Positions 17,355 through 25,472 of a DNA stretch of 64,000 nucleotides are shown piece by piece. The notes beneath the pieces were generated by a model. It searched no databases, had not been told where the DNA came from, and was given only the letters and a program-made list of their open reading frames with translations. Positions within the stretch are counted from its first letter, which is position 1, and the number at the start of each line of letters is the position of its first letter. Position numbers and translations under genes: made by a program. Source of the DNA: Flavobacterium endophyticum (GTDB taxonomy: Bacteria > Bacteroidota > Bacteroidia > Flavobacteriales > Flavobacteriaceae); contig NZ_RBLC01000001.1 in assembly GCF_003634455.1 (NCBI RefSeq), positions 496,001 through 560,000 on the forward strand, written 5' to 3'.

Positions 17355-17371
17355 TAATGTATTTTATTACA
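17353..17371. promoter_or_regulatory. Candidate Rrf2 operator, copy 1
   Basis: The perfect inverted repeat TGTAAT-N7-ATTACA lies between the -7 box and the ATG of the regulator gene, at the predicted transcription start. A near copy with the same 7-base spacer lies upstream of the next gene. This fits autorepression by the encoded dimeric Rrf2 protein. Confidence 0.6.
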
Positions 17372-17373
17372 GT

Positions 17374-17781
17374 ATGATTTCAGGCAAGTTTGCAATAACA
17401 CTTCATATCTTGACACTCCTTTCTAAATTTCCGGATGAATTTTTATCGTCTGATTTTTTAGCAGGAAGCATGAACCTGCATCCGGTATTGATTCGCAAAG
17501 AGATCGCCAACCTGAAAAAGCATCATATTGTAGAAAGTAAAGAAGGAAAAAACGGTGGTACAAAATTGTTGAGACCGGCAGAAAACATCAGCTTAGATGA
17601 TATTTTCAAGCTTACTTTTGAAAGAGTGACCTTGGGCTATTCTAAAAACGATCCAAATCCAGATTGTCCGGTCGGAAAAAACATCAATAAAAAGCTGGAC
17701 GAATTATACATCGACATCAATGACAAAATCAGCAAAGAACTGAGAGGCATTTCCCTTACAGAATTCTCTAACAAGTTCTAG
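17374..17781 (+). CDS. Rrf2 family transcriptional regulator
   Basis: A 135-aa winged-helix regulator. The N-terminal half shows the Rrf2 pattern (FAITLHILTLL, SSDFLAGSMNLHPVLIRKEI as recognition helix, then GKNGGTKLLRP as wing). It lacks the three-cysteine Fe-S cluster of IscR/NsrR; only one cysteine (Cys98 in NPDCPVG) is present, which could act as a thiol sensor (inference). ATG 17374 gives a normal family start and follows the promoter. The pairing with an NAD(P)-binding gene resembles B. subtilis ywnA-ywnB. Confidence 0.9.
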   Translation: MISGKFAITLHILTLLSKFPDEFLSSDFLAGSMNLHPVLIRKEIANLKKHHIVESKEGKNGGTKLLRPAENISLDDIFKLTFERVTLGYSKNDPNPDCPVGKNINKKLDELYIDINDKISKELRGISLTEFSNKF

Positions 17782-17800
17782 CTATTTTTTTACTTAAAAC

Positions 17801-17819
17801 TGTAACATTTTTTATTACT
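17801..17819. promoter_or_regulatory. Candidate Rrf2 operator, copy 2
   Basis: TGTAAC-N7-ATTACT, differing from copy 1 by one base in each half-site and having the same spacer, lies 18 bases before the ATG of the NAD(P)-binding gene. The conserved spacing suggests a second binding site of the same regulator. Confidence 0.55.
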
Positions 17820-17836
17820 TTTAAATTTATATATTT

Positions 17837-18484
17837 ATGAAAATCGCAATTATCGGAGCTACAGGATTTGTTGGCTCAAATATTACAAACGAATTGGTAA
17901 ATCGCGACCACGAGGTGACAGCAATTTCTAGAAATGCAAAAGATTCAGGGAAAGAAAACTTGAAATCTATTTCGGCTGACATTTTTAACACAAAAGAATT
18001 GGCTACGATTTTAAAAGGTCATGATGCTGTTGTCAACGCTTATAATCCTGGCTGGACCAATCCGAACATTTATGATGATTTTATTGCGGGTTCCAAAGCA
18101 ATCCAAGAAGCGGTCAAGCTTTCAGGCGTTAAAAGATTTATCACTATTGGAGGAGCGGGAAGCCTATTTGTAGCGCCGGGACTTCAAGCAGTGGATACGC
18201 CCGATTTCCCAAAAGAATATCATGCCGGAGCTACAGCCGCAAGAGATTATCTCAACTTGATAAAAGAAGAAAAAGAATTGGATTGGGCTTTTTTTAGCCC
18301 TGCATTTGAAATGCACCAAGGCATCACGACCGGACGAACAGGTAACTATCGCCTTGGATTAGACAATCCCGTTTTTGACACTAACCAAAGAAGCATCCTT
18401 TCGGCAGAAGATCTTGCTGTTGTCATCGCTGATGAAGTTGAAAACCCAAAACACCACCAAGTTCGCTTCACAGCTGCTTATTAA
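17837..18484 (+). CDS. NAD(P)-binding oxidoreductase (atypical SDR, YwnB-like)
   Basis: A 215-aa Rossmann protein with the dinucleotide motif GATGFVGSNI at residues 8-17 and the later segment SGVKRFITIGGAGSLFV, typical of NmrA/YwnB-like atypical SDRs. The YxxxK catalytic pair is not evident, so it may be a redox sensor or a quinone/flavin-type reductase. It lies 55 bases after the Rrf2 gene with an operator candidate between, suggesting it is the main target of that regulator. Confidence 0.85.
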   Translation: MKIAIIGATGFVGSNITNELVNRDHEVTAISRNAKDSGKENLKSISADIFNTKELATILKGHDAVVNAYNPGWTNPNIYDDFIAGSKAIQEAVKLSGVKRFITIGGAGSLFVAPGLQAVDTPDFPKEYHAGATAARDYLNLIKEEKELDWAFFSPAFEMHQGITTGRTGNYRLGLDNPVFDTNQRSILSAEDLAVVIADEVENPKHHQVRFTAAY

Positions 18485-18597
18485 TTTGCTTAAGGCAAAA
18501 ATTCATAATTCATAATTCCCAAAAAACAGTTTCTTTAAGCATCGCCTTTTTGAAACTGTTTTTGTTTTCCTTACTTTTACTTCTCAAAACCGCTACT

Positions 18598-19698
18598 GTG
18601 TCCAAATCAAGCCCACATAAATCAGCCTTACAGGAAAAAGAAGGAATCAACCAGCCCGAAAGTATCGGCAAGGCTTCTGTTGCCCAGATTATACAATCGC
18701 GAAAGCGACAGCCTTCAGCCCAAGAACTGATTTCAGGAATTTTGAAAGGTGATAAAACGGCTTTGAGTCGAGCTATTACTTTGGTGGAAAGTACGAATCC
18801 AAAACATCTGGAAAAAGCCAATGAGATTATCCAAGCCTGCCTTCCGTATGCGAATAATTCTGTAAGGATTGGCATTACCGGAGTTCCCGGTGTCGGAAAA
18901 AGTACTTTTATAGAAGCTTTTGGAAAATTCTTGACTTCATCAGGCAAACAAGTAGCCGTATTGGCCGTCGATCCGAGCAGTACCATCTCTCATGGCAGTA
19001 TCTTGGGCGACAAGACCCGTATGGAAGAATTGGTCAAAGATGAAAAGGCTTATATCCGACCGTCGGCTTCGGGAGAAACGCTTGGAGGCGTTGCCAGAAA
19101 AACCCGCGAAACCATTATCTTGTGCGAAGCTTGTGGATTTGATACGATTATCATCGAAACGGTCGGAGTCGGACAAAGCGAGACTGCAGTTCATAGCATG
19201 GTTGATTTTTTCTTGCTTTTGAAAATATCAGGAGCTGGAGATGAATTGCAAGGTATCAAAAGAGGCATTATGGAAATGGCGGATGCTATCGTCATCAATA
19301 AAGCTGACGGCGATAATATCAAGAAAGCTAATATGGCTAAAACTGAATTTAATCGTGCCTTGCATTTATTTCCTGCAAAGAGTTCAGGCTGGCAGCCTAA
19401 AGTCACGACCTGTAGCGCTATTACGCATGACGGAATTTCCGACGTTTGGACTATGATTTCAGACTATCTTGAGCTTACGAAAGGCAACGATTATTTTTAC
19501 GAAAGAAGAAAAAACCAGAACCAGCATTGGCTTCTGGAAACAATCAACGAACAGCTCAAGCTCAATTTCTTTGAGCATCCTCAAATAAAAAATCTATTAG
19601 AAGAAAATAAAAAAGCGGTACAAAATAGCGAAGTCTCTCCGTTTGCTGCTGCTCAAAATCTATTACAAATCTATCAAAACAGTAAAAATCTTAAGTAA
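18598..19698 (+). CDS. meaB: Methylmalonyl-CoA mutase-associated GTPase MeaB
   Basis: A 366-aa G3E-family GTPase that loads and protects the adenosylcobalamin of methylmalonyl-CoA mutase. Motifs are Walker A GVPGVGKST, DPSSTISHGSILGDKTRME (switch region), the G3-type ETVGVGQSE and the guanine-specificity NKAD. A hydrophobic in-frame stretch from TTG 18550 looks like an artefact. I set the start at GTG 18598 (SKSSPHKSALQEKEG), since the family N-terminus is hydrophilic. The mutase subunit genes lie 34 kb away at 53.6-57.1 kb. Confidence 0.92.
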   Translation: MSKSSPHKSALQEKEGINQPESIGKASVAQIIQSRKRQPSAQELISGILKGDKTALSRAITLVESTNPKHLEKANEIIQACLPYANNSVRIGITGVPGVGKSTFIEAFGKFLTSSGKQVAVLAVDPSSTISHGSILGDKTRMEELVKDEKAYIRPSASGETLGGVARKTRETIILCEACGFDTIIIETVGVGQSETAVHSMVDFFLLLKISGAGDELQGIKRGIMEMADAIVINKADGDNIKKANMAKTEFNRALHLFPAKSSGWQPKVTTCSAITHDGISDVWTMISDYLELTKGNDYFYERRKNQNQHWLLETINEQLKLNFFEHPQIKNLLEENKKAVQNSEVSPFAAAQNLLQIYQNSKNLK

Positions 19699-19702
19699 AA
19701 AA

Positions 19703-19730
19703 CCGCTTCAAAATAAATTGAAACGGCTTT
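19703..19730. terminator. Weak hairpin between convergent genes
   Basis: CCGCTTCAA (19703-19711) and TTGAAACGG (19718-19726) pair with one mismatch. A-rich upstream and CTTTCTTTG downstream flanks could serve both the meaB gene and the minus-strand lipoprotein gene. Confidence 0.45.
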
Positions 19731-19753
19731 CTTTGTTTGGGGTAAAAAATAAT

Positions 19754-20308
19754 TTAGTTTTCGGCTACCGGTATTGCAATGGTATAGAATTCACCGCTTT
19801 CCTTAATCCTATATTTTCCTTCACGTAACCTATCTGATCTAAAACCTAAAGACCTCGCTACTTCCTGAGGGATGGTTTGTCCTTTAGGAATGTCATAGTA
19901 TTCACCATTCCTTAACAGTATACTAGCATGTTCTTCAGTCAGAGCGCTTTTGTAAATCTTCATAACAAATAATCCGTTAACATTTTGTACTCCTACTGGA
20001 GTATCACCATTTGGTAATGGCATAGTAAAATTACGCCAAGTAATTCTCCAAATTTCATGGCAAAATCCGCCTGGCTGACTACAATCTACGTTATGAGCTC
20101 CCCAAGCTCGCACAACAATATATTCGTAGTAAATTCTGGCTGCTGTATCAGGCGTATTTTCAGTTTCCTGCTGATCATCCTTGCTACAGCTCACCATAAA
20201 AGCTGTTAATAATAGTGTTACCACTATCGTTTTTACCCCCATCAACAATACAAATCTGTTTGTTTTTTGTTCGGATTTTTTTAAATCCATGTTTTGAAAA
20301 TTCTCCAT
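19754..20308 (-). CDS. Lipoprotein with export-type signal, hypothetical
   Basis: A 184-aa lipoprotein. A long basic N-region precedes a hydrophobic segment and lipobox AFMVSC, followed by SKDDQQE, which fits the Bacteroidota lipoprotein export signal (Lys plus acidic residues), so surface exposure is likely. Start codons at 20290 or 20242 would give a more usual signal peptide. The mature part holds CSQPGGFCHEIWRITW and a C-terminal strand GKYRIKESGEFYTIAIP. No family recognised. Confidence 0.7.
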   Translation of the reverse strand: MENFQNMDLKKSEQKTNRFVLLMGVKTIVVTLLLTAFMVSCSKDDQQETENTPDTAARIYYEYIVVRAWGAHNVDCSQPGGFCHEIWRITWRNFTMPLPNGDTPVGVQNVNGLFVMKIYKSALTEEHASILLRNGEYYDIPKGQTIPQEVARSLGFRSDRLREGKYRIKESGEFYTIAIPVAEN

Positions 20309-20496
20309 AATTTGTAATTTAATTGTCCCTACTCTTGGATTGGCTTTTCGGGTTACGCCGACTTTTAGCGTATATCAATTAAATTATTTTTTTGTTACCC
20401 TTTAATTTTACATTTTCAAAAAAAAAGTTGCAAAACAGTATAATTAACCGTCTTGCAACCTTTGTGTATTTGGATTTAGTGCTTACGCCAGAATTC

Positions 20497-20727
20497 TTAT
20501 TCTTTCTCGTAACGCTCCATTTCCCTATCGTAAAACTCATTGGCTTCAGCAATCAAGCTTTCCATAACTTGATTCAATTCGCCTTCATCAAGATCTTCTG
20601 CTTCTTCGAGAAACTCGACCTCGTCATCTTTTAGATTGATTATAAATCTTGGATAATCCATGTGAATGATAAAAATATCGTCTGGAAAATCGGTATTGTC
20701 ACCTAGTAAAAATTTTGGTAGTTCCAT
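20497..20727 (-). CDS. Small acidic conserved-type protein
   Basis: A 76-aa cytoplasmic protein. The N-terminal half is strand-like (FIIHMDYPRFIINLKDDEVEF ends at residue 39) and the C-terminal half is a very acidic helix (EEAEDLDEGELNQVMESL then EFYDREMERYEKE). It starts 20 bases after the MATE exporter gene on the same strand, so it is probably co-transcribed. No function known to me. Confidence 0.7.
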   Translation of the reverse strand: MELPKFLLGDNTDFPDDIFIIHMDYPRFIINLKDDEVEFLEEAEDLDEGELNQVMESLIAEANEFYDREMERYEKE

Positions 20728-20747
20728 TTTATTTTAGATTTATGATT

Positions 20748-22139
20748 TTAGATTGCAACTGCTGGAGCTGCCTCTTTTATTGATTTTTTTGTCAAATAAT
20801 TAAAGCGAATATACAAAAATACTGCGGCAACTGTCAATCCAGCTAAAAGGCCGATCCAGATTCCGGTAGCTTTGAGCTCTGTATGTTTTCCTAAATAATA
20901 CGAAACTGGAAAGCCGACCACCCAATAGGCGGCAAACGTAATGTACATGGGTATCTTTACATCTTGAAGGCCTCTTAAAGCTCCTAACACAACGACTTGT
21001 ATTCCGTCCGAAATTTGAAAAACGGCAGCTACAAGCAGTAATTGTGCCGCTATCGCGATTACTTCTTCATTATCTATAACCAGTGCATTCTTCTCCATAT
21101 TAAGGAACAGGTGCGGCAGATATTGGTGGAAAAGCACGAAGCAGATCGCAAAAATAATCTCAATAATAATGGCTAAAAGAAAAATAGATCGGGCAACCAC
21201 CACAAGCTTCTTATAATCTTTAAGTCCTTTTTGGTTGCTTACGCGTATCATGGCGGTAACGCTCAAACCCATGGCAAACATAAAAGTAGCCGATGCTAAA
21301 CTCAAGGCGATCTGGTTGGCCGCTTGGCTGTTTTTTCCCAAAGAACCAGAAAGCCAGATTGCCGATGTAAAAAGTGCAACTTCGAAAAACATCTGCAAAG
21401 CCGATGGCAGTCCCAAGCTTACAATCTTATTGAGCATCGTCTTTTTGATATCTTGGAAACTGAAATTCTGAAAATAAGCAGTCAGTTTTTTATTTCTGGA
21501 TAAGATCAGGTGCATAAAAGCAAGCATCATGAACCTTGAAATTACCGTTCCTAAAGCAGCACCTATAATGCCCATTTTTGGGAAAATCCAAATTCCGTAG
21601 ATCAGAAAATAATTTAAGATCACGTGCACTACATTGGCCATGATAATTGCATACATGGAATATTTTGTCATCGAAAGTCCATCGGCAAATTGCTTATATC
21701 CCTGATACACAACTAGCGGAATCAAAGAAAAAGCGACCCAATCAATATAAGGCTTGGCCAAGACGATTACCTCTTCGGGCTGTCCCATATAATACATCAG
21801 CGGTTTGGCCAATACGATAACACCAAACAAGGTGAGGCCCAATATCCCGCATAAAAAGAGTCCATGATGGAAAGCCCACCTGATTTTCTGAGTATCTTTT
21901 TCCGCATCGGCCTGAGCAATGATTGGAGTTATGGCTGTGGAGAAGCCAATCCCGAGCGAAATAGCGACATAGATAAAACTATTTCCTAATGAAACAGCTG
22001 CCAATTCGGTAGCACCCAGTTTGCCGACCATAATATTGTCGACAATTCCGATTAATGTATGCCCTAGCATTCCTAGTATGATAGGATACGCTAATTTTAA
22101 ATTATAAGAAAACTCTTTGGTGTATTGATGTAAGCTCAC
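20748..22139 (-). CDS. MATE family multidrug/Na+ antiporter
   Basis: A 463-aa 12-helix exporter of the NorM branch. Typical features are the first-helix segment PIILGMLGHTLIGIVDNIMV, the GATELAAVSLGNS loop and the repeated arrangement in the second half (GLPSALQMFFEVALF). It exports cationic compounds in exchange for Na+ or H+. The start is set at GTG 22139 (SLHQYTKEFSYN), because a -7 promoter box lies at 22161-22168, inside the longer frame. Confidence 0.92.
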   Translation of the reverse strand: MSLHQYTKEFSYNLKLAYPIILGMLGHTLIGIVDNIMVGKLGATELAAVSLGNSFIYVAISLGIGFSTAITPIIAQADAEKDTQKIRWAFHHGLFLCGILGLTLFGVIVLAKPLMYYMGQPEEVIVLAKPYIDWVAFSLIPLVVYQGYKQFADGLSMTKYSMYAIIMANVVHVILNYFLIYGIWIFPKMGIIGAALGTVISRFMMLAFMHLILSRNKKLTAYFQNFSFQDIKKTMLNKIVSLGLPSALQMFFEVALFTSAIWLSGSLGKNSQAANQIALSLASATFMFAMGLSVTAMIRVSNQKGLKDYKKLVVVARSIFLLAIIIEIIFAICFVLFHQYLPHLFLNMEKNALVIDNEEVIAIAAQLLLVAAVFQISDGIQVVVLGALRGLQDVKIPMYITFAAYWVVGFPVSYYLGKHTELKATGIWIGLLAGLTVAAVFLYIRFNYLTKKSIKEAAPAVAI

Positions 22140-22160
22140 GATATGTAGAAAAATGTGGGG

Positions 22161-22168
22161 CAAAGATA
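22161..22168 (-). promoter_or_regulatory. -7 element for the MATE gene
   Basis: On the minus strand this reads TATCTTTG, 21 bases upstream of the GTG at 22139. A TTG lies only 13 bases further up, so the -33 match is poor. Its position argues against the longer start at 22175. Confidence 0.45.
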
Positions 22169-22362
22169 GCATCATATCCTACAATTCCACACTTTTAAAG
22201 ATATTTAAATATTTTAAGCAAAAATTGAAACATAAAGCAAATCACTTGCTTTCAAAGCCTTATCATGCTACTAACCTTTTAACAATACTTTAAAAATTAA
22301 CATTTGGAAGAGTGGCTTTATTATTGTTAATTTTATAGTACTAACTTTTAAAATCCTAATCT

Positions 22363-22908
22363 ATGAAAAATTTGAAATCAATTACAGGCTTATTTGCAGT
22401 TTGCATGACGGTTTTAATGACATCGAGCATGTCAGCACAAGAAACCACCTCCGCTATTGGCGCAACCGAAAATTATGACCAAGGGTTTCGTTTAGGGTTT
22501 GGAATAAACGGAGGTTTTATATTTGACGATCCTTATGATTTTGCGCTAGGAGCCGATGCGCGTATCCAGTATGACTTAAACCAAAGGTATTCGATTACGT
22601 TCACTACTGGGTTCACTAATCTATTTGTGGGCGATGATATTCCTGATTTAGGATTCATTCCGGCAAAGGCTGGTTTTAAGGCTTTTGTATGGGAAGATCG
22701 TTTTTATGTGCTTGGCGAGCTTGGAGCTGCTATTCCTGTCACCAATGACTATAACGACACGAGTTTGTTATTAGCGCCAGGAATTGGATATGCCAATAAA
22801 TATTTTGATGCCAGCATCCGCTACGAATATTACAACGATTTTCCGAGAGAAAATGGCGAAGGAGTCGGACAGCTTGCTTTACGTCTGGCTTACGGATTTA
22901 GACTCTAA
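22363..22908 (+). CDS. Outer-membrane beta-barrel protein
   Basis: A 181-aa protein with signal peptide ending SMSAQ. The mature part alternates short hydrophobic strands with turns (FRLGFGINGGFIFDDP, YSITFTTGFTNLFV, KAGFKAFVWEDRFYVLG) and ends with an aromatic-type strand LALRLAYGFRL. This is the pattern of an eight-stranded OmpA/OmpW-size barrel. No peptidoglycan-binding domain. It is preceded by 187 bases of intergenic DNA and followed by a strong terminator. Confidence 0.85.
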   Translation: MKNLKSITGLFAVCMTVLMTSSMSAQETTSAIGATENYDQGFRLGFGINGGFIFDDPYDFALGADARIQYDLNQRYSITFTTGFTNLFVGDDIPDLGFIPAKAGFKAFVWEDRFYVLGELGAAIPVTNDYNDTSLLLAPGIGYANKYFDASIRYEYYNDFPRENGEGVGQLALRLAYGFRL

Positions 22909-22925
22909 TCTGAAAAATATAAAAG

Positions 22926-22956
22926 AAAATGCCTTGAATTATCAAGGCATTTTTTT
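22926..22956. terminator. Bidirectional terminator
   Basis: AAAATGCCTTG (22926-22936) and CAAGGCATTTT (22943-22953) form a perfect 11-bp stem with a 6-base loop, followed by T-rich DNA. The right side overlaps the end of the ppk2 gene on the minus strand. Confidence 0.88.
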
Positions 22957-23836
22957 ATTTCTCATTGCTCAGTTCCTTCTTGTAAAATGATATATTTTCC
23001 TGTACTTTCTCCTCCAACTCAGGAAATTTTATGTCTTTATATTGCGAAAGCACATCCAAAATTGCCTTTGCCAAAAGAAAACGGCAGGCATTTTTGTCAT
23101 CGGCTGGAATCACATACCATGGCGCTTTTTCTTTAGACGTCGTGTTAATCGCTTCTTCATAATGGTGTTGGTACTCTTTCCAAAAGCTTCTTTCTTTTAG
23201 ATCGCCAGGCGAGAATTTCCAGTTGTGTTTTTCTTTTTCAAGGCGTCTCAAAAGTCGCTGCCTTTGCTCTTCTTTACTTAGATGTAGAAAAAACTTCAAG
23301 ACTATCACACCGTTTTCGACTATATGCTTTTCGAAATTAACAATCTGTTCCATGCGTTTCTTCCAGAAATCTTTGGGAATGTCCTTTACTTCCTCTATTC
23401 CTGGCAAGCTTTCGTTCAAGATATATTCTGGGTGTACTCTTGTGACTAATACATTTTCATAATGTGTCCTGTTGAAAACTGAAAATTTTCCTTTTTCGGG
23501 TAGTGCTAGATAATGCCTCCACAGATAATCATGCTCCAGTTCGGTTGAATTTGGCGTTTTAAAACTATGAACTACAACTCCCCTAGCATTAAACTCTTTG
23601 AAAACCTCACGTATAAGGCTGTCTTTCCCCGAAGTATCCATACCTTGCAGGCAAATCAGCACGCCATAGCGGTTATGAGCATACATCTTATCTTGCAAGT
23701 CGCTTAAAGCTTCACGGGTTTCATTTAGGGCTTCTTTTAATTCCTGTTTGGTAGCCTTCAAATCAACTAATGTCGGCAAATCTGAAAGCTTTTTAGGGCT
23801 CGTAATTTTAAAATCATCCGTATTTATCGTTTTCAT
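22955..23836 (-). CDS. Polyphosphate kinase 2 family, class III-like
   Basis: A 293-aa PPK2 enzyme that uses polyphosphate to phosphorylate nucleotides. Walker A is GMDTSGKDS (about residue 64). The Walker B region reads SVFNRTHYENVLVTRVHPEY, the form with Asn in place of the usual Asp that is seen in class III PPK2 enzymes able to phosphorylate both AMP and ADP. The lid segment RLLRRLEKEKHNWKF and DDKNACR follow. It is a single PPK2 domain of normal length. Confidence 0.9.
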   Translation of the reverse strand: MKTINTDDFKITSPKKLSDLPTLVDLKATKQELKEALNETREALSDLQDKMYAHNRYGVLICLQGMDTSGKDSLIREVFKEFNARGVVVHSFKTPNSTELEHDYLWRHYLALPEKGKFSVFNRTHYENVLVTRVHPEYILNESLPGIEEVKDIPKDFWKKRMEQIVNFEKHIVENGVIVLKFFLHLSKEEQRQRLLRRLEKEKHNWKFSPGDLKERSFWKEYQHHYEEAINTTSKEKAPWYVIPADDKNACRFLLAKAILDVLSQYKDIKFPELEEKVQENISFYKKELSNEK

Positions 23837-23965
23837 AAGAATATTATTTTACATAAATGTATATATTTATCTCAGAAATTACGTTCTAAAAATTATATTT
23901 ATTTTTTTCAGGAAAACGAATCCCTTTCGCCCGAATTATTCCATCAGGAACCTAAAACAGAAACT

Positions 23966-24811
23966 ATGCAAAAATTTCAGCTCGAATTATTATTTCAGAT
24001 TATCGGCATTGGCTCTGCCTCAGGATTGGTTTTTAAAGACAATTCTCTTTTTATAATTTCCGACAATAGTAGTGTCCTTTATGAATACAATATCGAAAGC
24101 AAAAATCTGGAATCGCATACGATTCTAGAAACAGCATCGGGGGCGCCAACAGAAAACATTCCAAAAGCAAAAAAGCCCGACTTTGAAGCTATTGCCAATT
24201 TCGGTGAAGACTGTTATATTTTTGGCTCCGGTTCTACCGAAAACCGAAATAAAATGGTTCATTTTGACACAAACCAAAAACAAAAAATAAAGGAAACGGA
24301 TGTCACCGACCTTTATTTGGTGATGCAGAATTTCGGGAATACAAAACCTGAAGATTTCAATATCGAAGGCGCTGTTTATAATGGAGAAAATTGGTTTCTT
24401 TTCAACCGCGGCAATGGCAAGTCGGGCAAAAACGGAATTTTCACTATCGGTGGAAATAACTTGATTGATGATTTCTCTGTTTTGTATAACTCTTACAAAC
24501 TTCCTAAAATAAAAGGAATCCAAAGTTCTTTTACAGACGCCGTGCGAGTGGATGGAAAGATTTATTTTCTGGCAACTGTTGAAGATACTAAATCTACTTA
24601 TGACGACGGTACCGTTCTCGGAACCTTCATCGGAAGGCTGGATATCGAAAAGATGAAAATCGATTTTACCGAAAAGATTACAGCTACGCATAAATTCGAA
24701 GGACTTACGGTTTACAAAGAAAACAACAAGACCATTGAATTTCTTCTTTGCGAAGACAAAGACAACGACGACTTAAAGTCAGACATTTACAAGCTTACGC
24801 TTGATAAATAA
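23966..24811 (+). CDS. Beta-propeller-like protein, possibly DUF6929
   Basis: A 281-aa protein without an obvious cleavable signal. Repeating strand blocks are seen: SGLVFKDNSLFIISDNS, GEDCYIFGSGSTENRNKM, NIEGAVYNGENWFLFNRG, FTDAVRVDGKIYFLATVED and KFEGLTVYKENNKTIEFLLC. They suggest a small beta-propeller. The GSGSTENR element and overall layout resemble DUF6929 proteins as I remember them. Function unknown. Confidence 0.65.
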   Translation: MQKFQLELLFQIIGIGSASGLVFKDNSLFIISDNSSVLYEYNIESKNLESHTILETASGAPTENIPKAKKPDFEAIANFGEDCYIFGSGSTENRNKMVHFDTNQKQKIKETDVTDLYLVMQNFGNTKPEDFNIEGAVYNGENWFLFNRGNGKSGKNGIFTIGGNNLIDDFSVLYNSYKLPKIKGIQSSFTDAVRVDGKIYFLATVEDTKSTYDDGTVLGTFIGRLDIEKMKIDFTEKITATHKFEGLTVYKENNKTIEFLLCEDKDNDDLKSDIYKLTLDK

Positions 24812-24873
24812 TTTATGATTTTGGATTTTAGATTTAGGATTTCTGCTTTGGCATAAATCTAAAATCATAAATT
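24810..24873. repeat. AT-rich inverted repeat (TTTATGATTTTAGATTTA type)
   Basis: The gap before the sigma-factor gene contains AATTTATGATTTT on the left and AAAATCATAAATT on the right, plus an inner TTTTAGATTTA/TAAATCTAAAA pair, so two nested hairpins can form. The same sequence style recurs near 20.73 kb and 36.62 kb. Confidence 0.6.
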
Positions 24874-24933
24874 TTCACATCGCTTTCCAACCTTTTTATC
24901 CTTTTCTCTCTCTATATAGGAAAGACATTCATT

Positions 24934-25470
24934 GTGATAGACGAAAAACTAATTACAGCCTGCAGAAAGATGCAACGAGACGCACAGCGTCAGGTGTATG
25001 AGCTTTTGGCTCCAAAGCTGTATCGAACTTGCAAGCGATACCTAAAGAAAGAGGAAGAAATAGAAGAAGCGCTGGCCGATGCTTTCTATACTATTTTTAC
25101 GAAAATCGAACAATTGAAAGAAGTCCGGGCTTTTGAAGCCTGGGCCAGAAAGATTGCGGTCAATCAATGCTTACTGTCACTCAAGAAAAACGTCAACTTC
25201 AACATGTATCTTGATGACGTGAAAATCATTTCACAGCCGATTACAAATCACGTGACCGATCTAGAGGAAGAAGATCTGCTGAACCTGCTGAATTTTATTC
25301 CCGAAGGATGCCGAACCATTTTCAACCTTTTTGCTATTGAGGGCTATTCTCACAAAGAAATTGCCAAGATGCTTGATATTTCAGAAGGAACATCTAAATC
25401 ACAACTGAATATCTCAAAGACCAAACTGAAAGAATTGGTTAATAATTTGTATTATCAAAAAGCAAAGTAG
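24934..25470 (+). CDS. ECF-type RNA polymerase sigma factor
   Basis: A 178-aa sigma-70 family protein with region 2 (LADAFYTIFTKIEQL, then FEAWARKIAVNQCLLSLKK) and region 4 (CRTIFNLFAIEGYSHKEIAK then GTSKSQLNISKTKLKELV). Regions 1 and 3 are absent, as in ECF sigma factors. The start is GTG 24934. The next gene begins two bases after its stop and its first 70 residues look like an anti-sigma factor, so the pair probably forms one regulatory unit. Confidence 0.92.
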   Translation: MIDEKLITACRKMQRDAQRQVYELLAPKLYRTCKRYLKKEEEIEEALADAFYTIFTKIEQLKEVRAFEAWARKIAVNQCLLSLKKNVNFNMYLDDVKIISQPITNHVTDLEEEDLLNLLNFIPEGCRTIFNLFAIEGYSHKEIAKMLDISEGTSKSQLNISKTKLKELVNNLYYQKAK

Positions 25471-25472
25471 CG

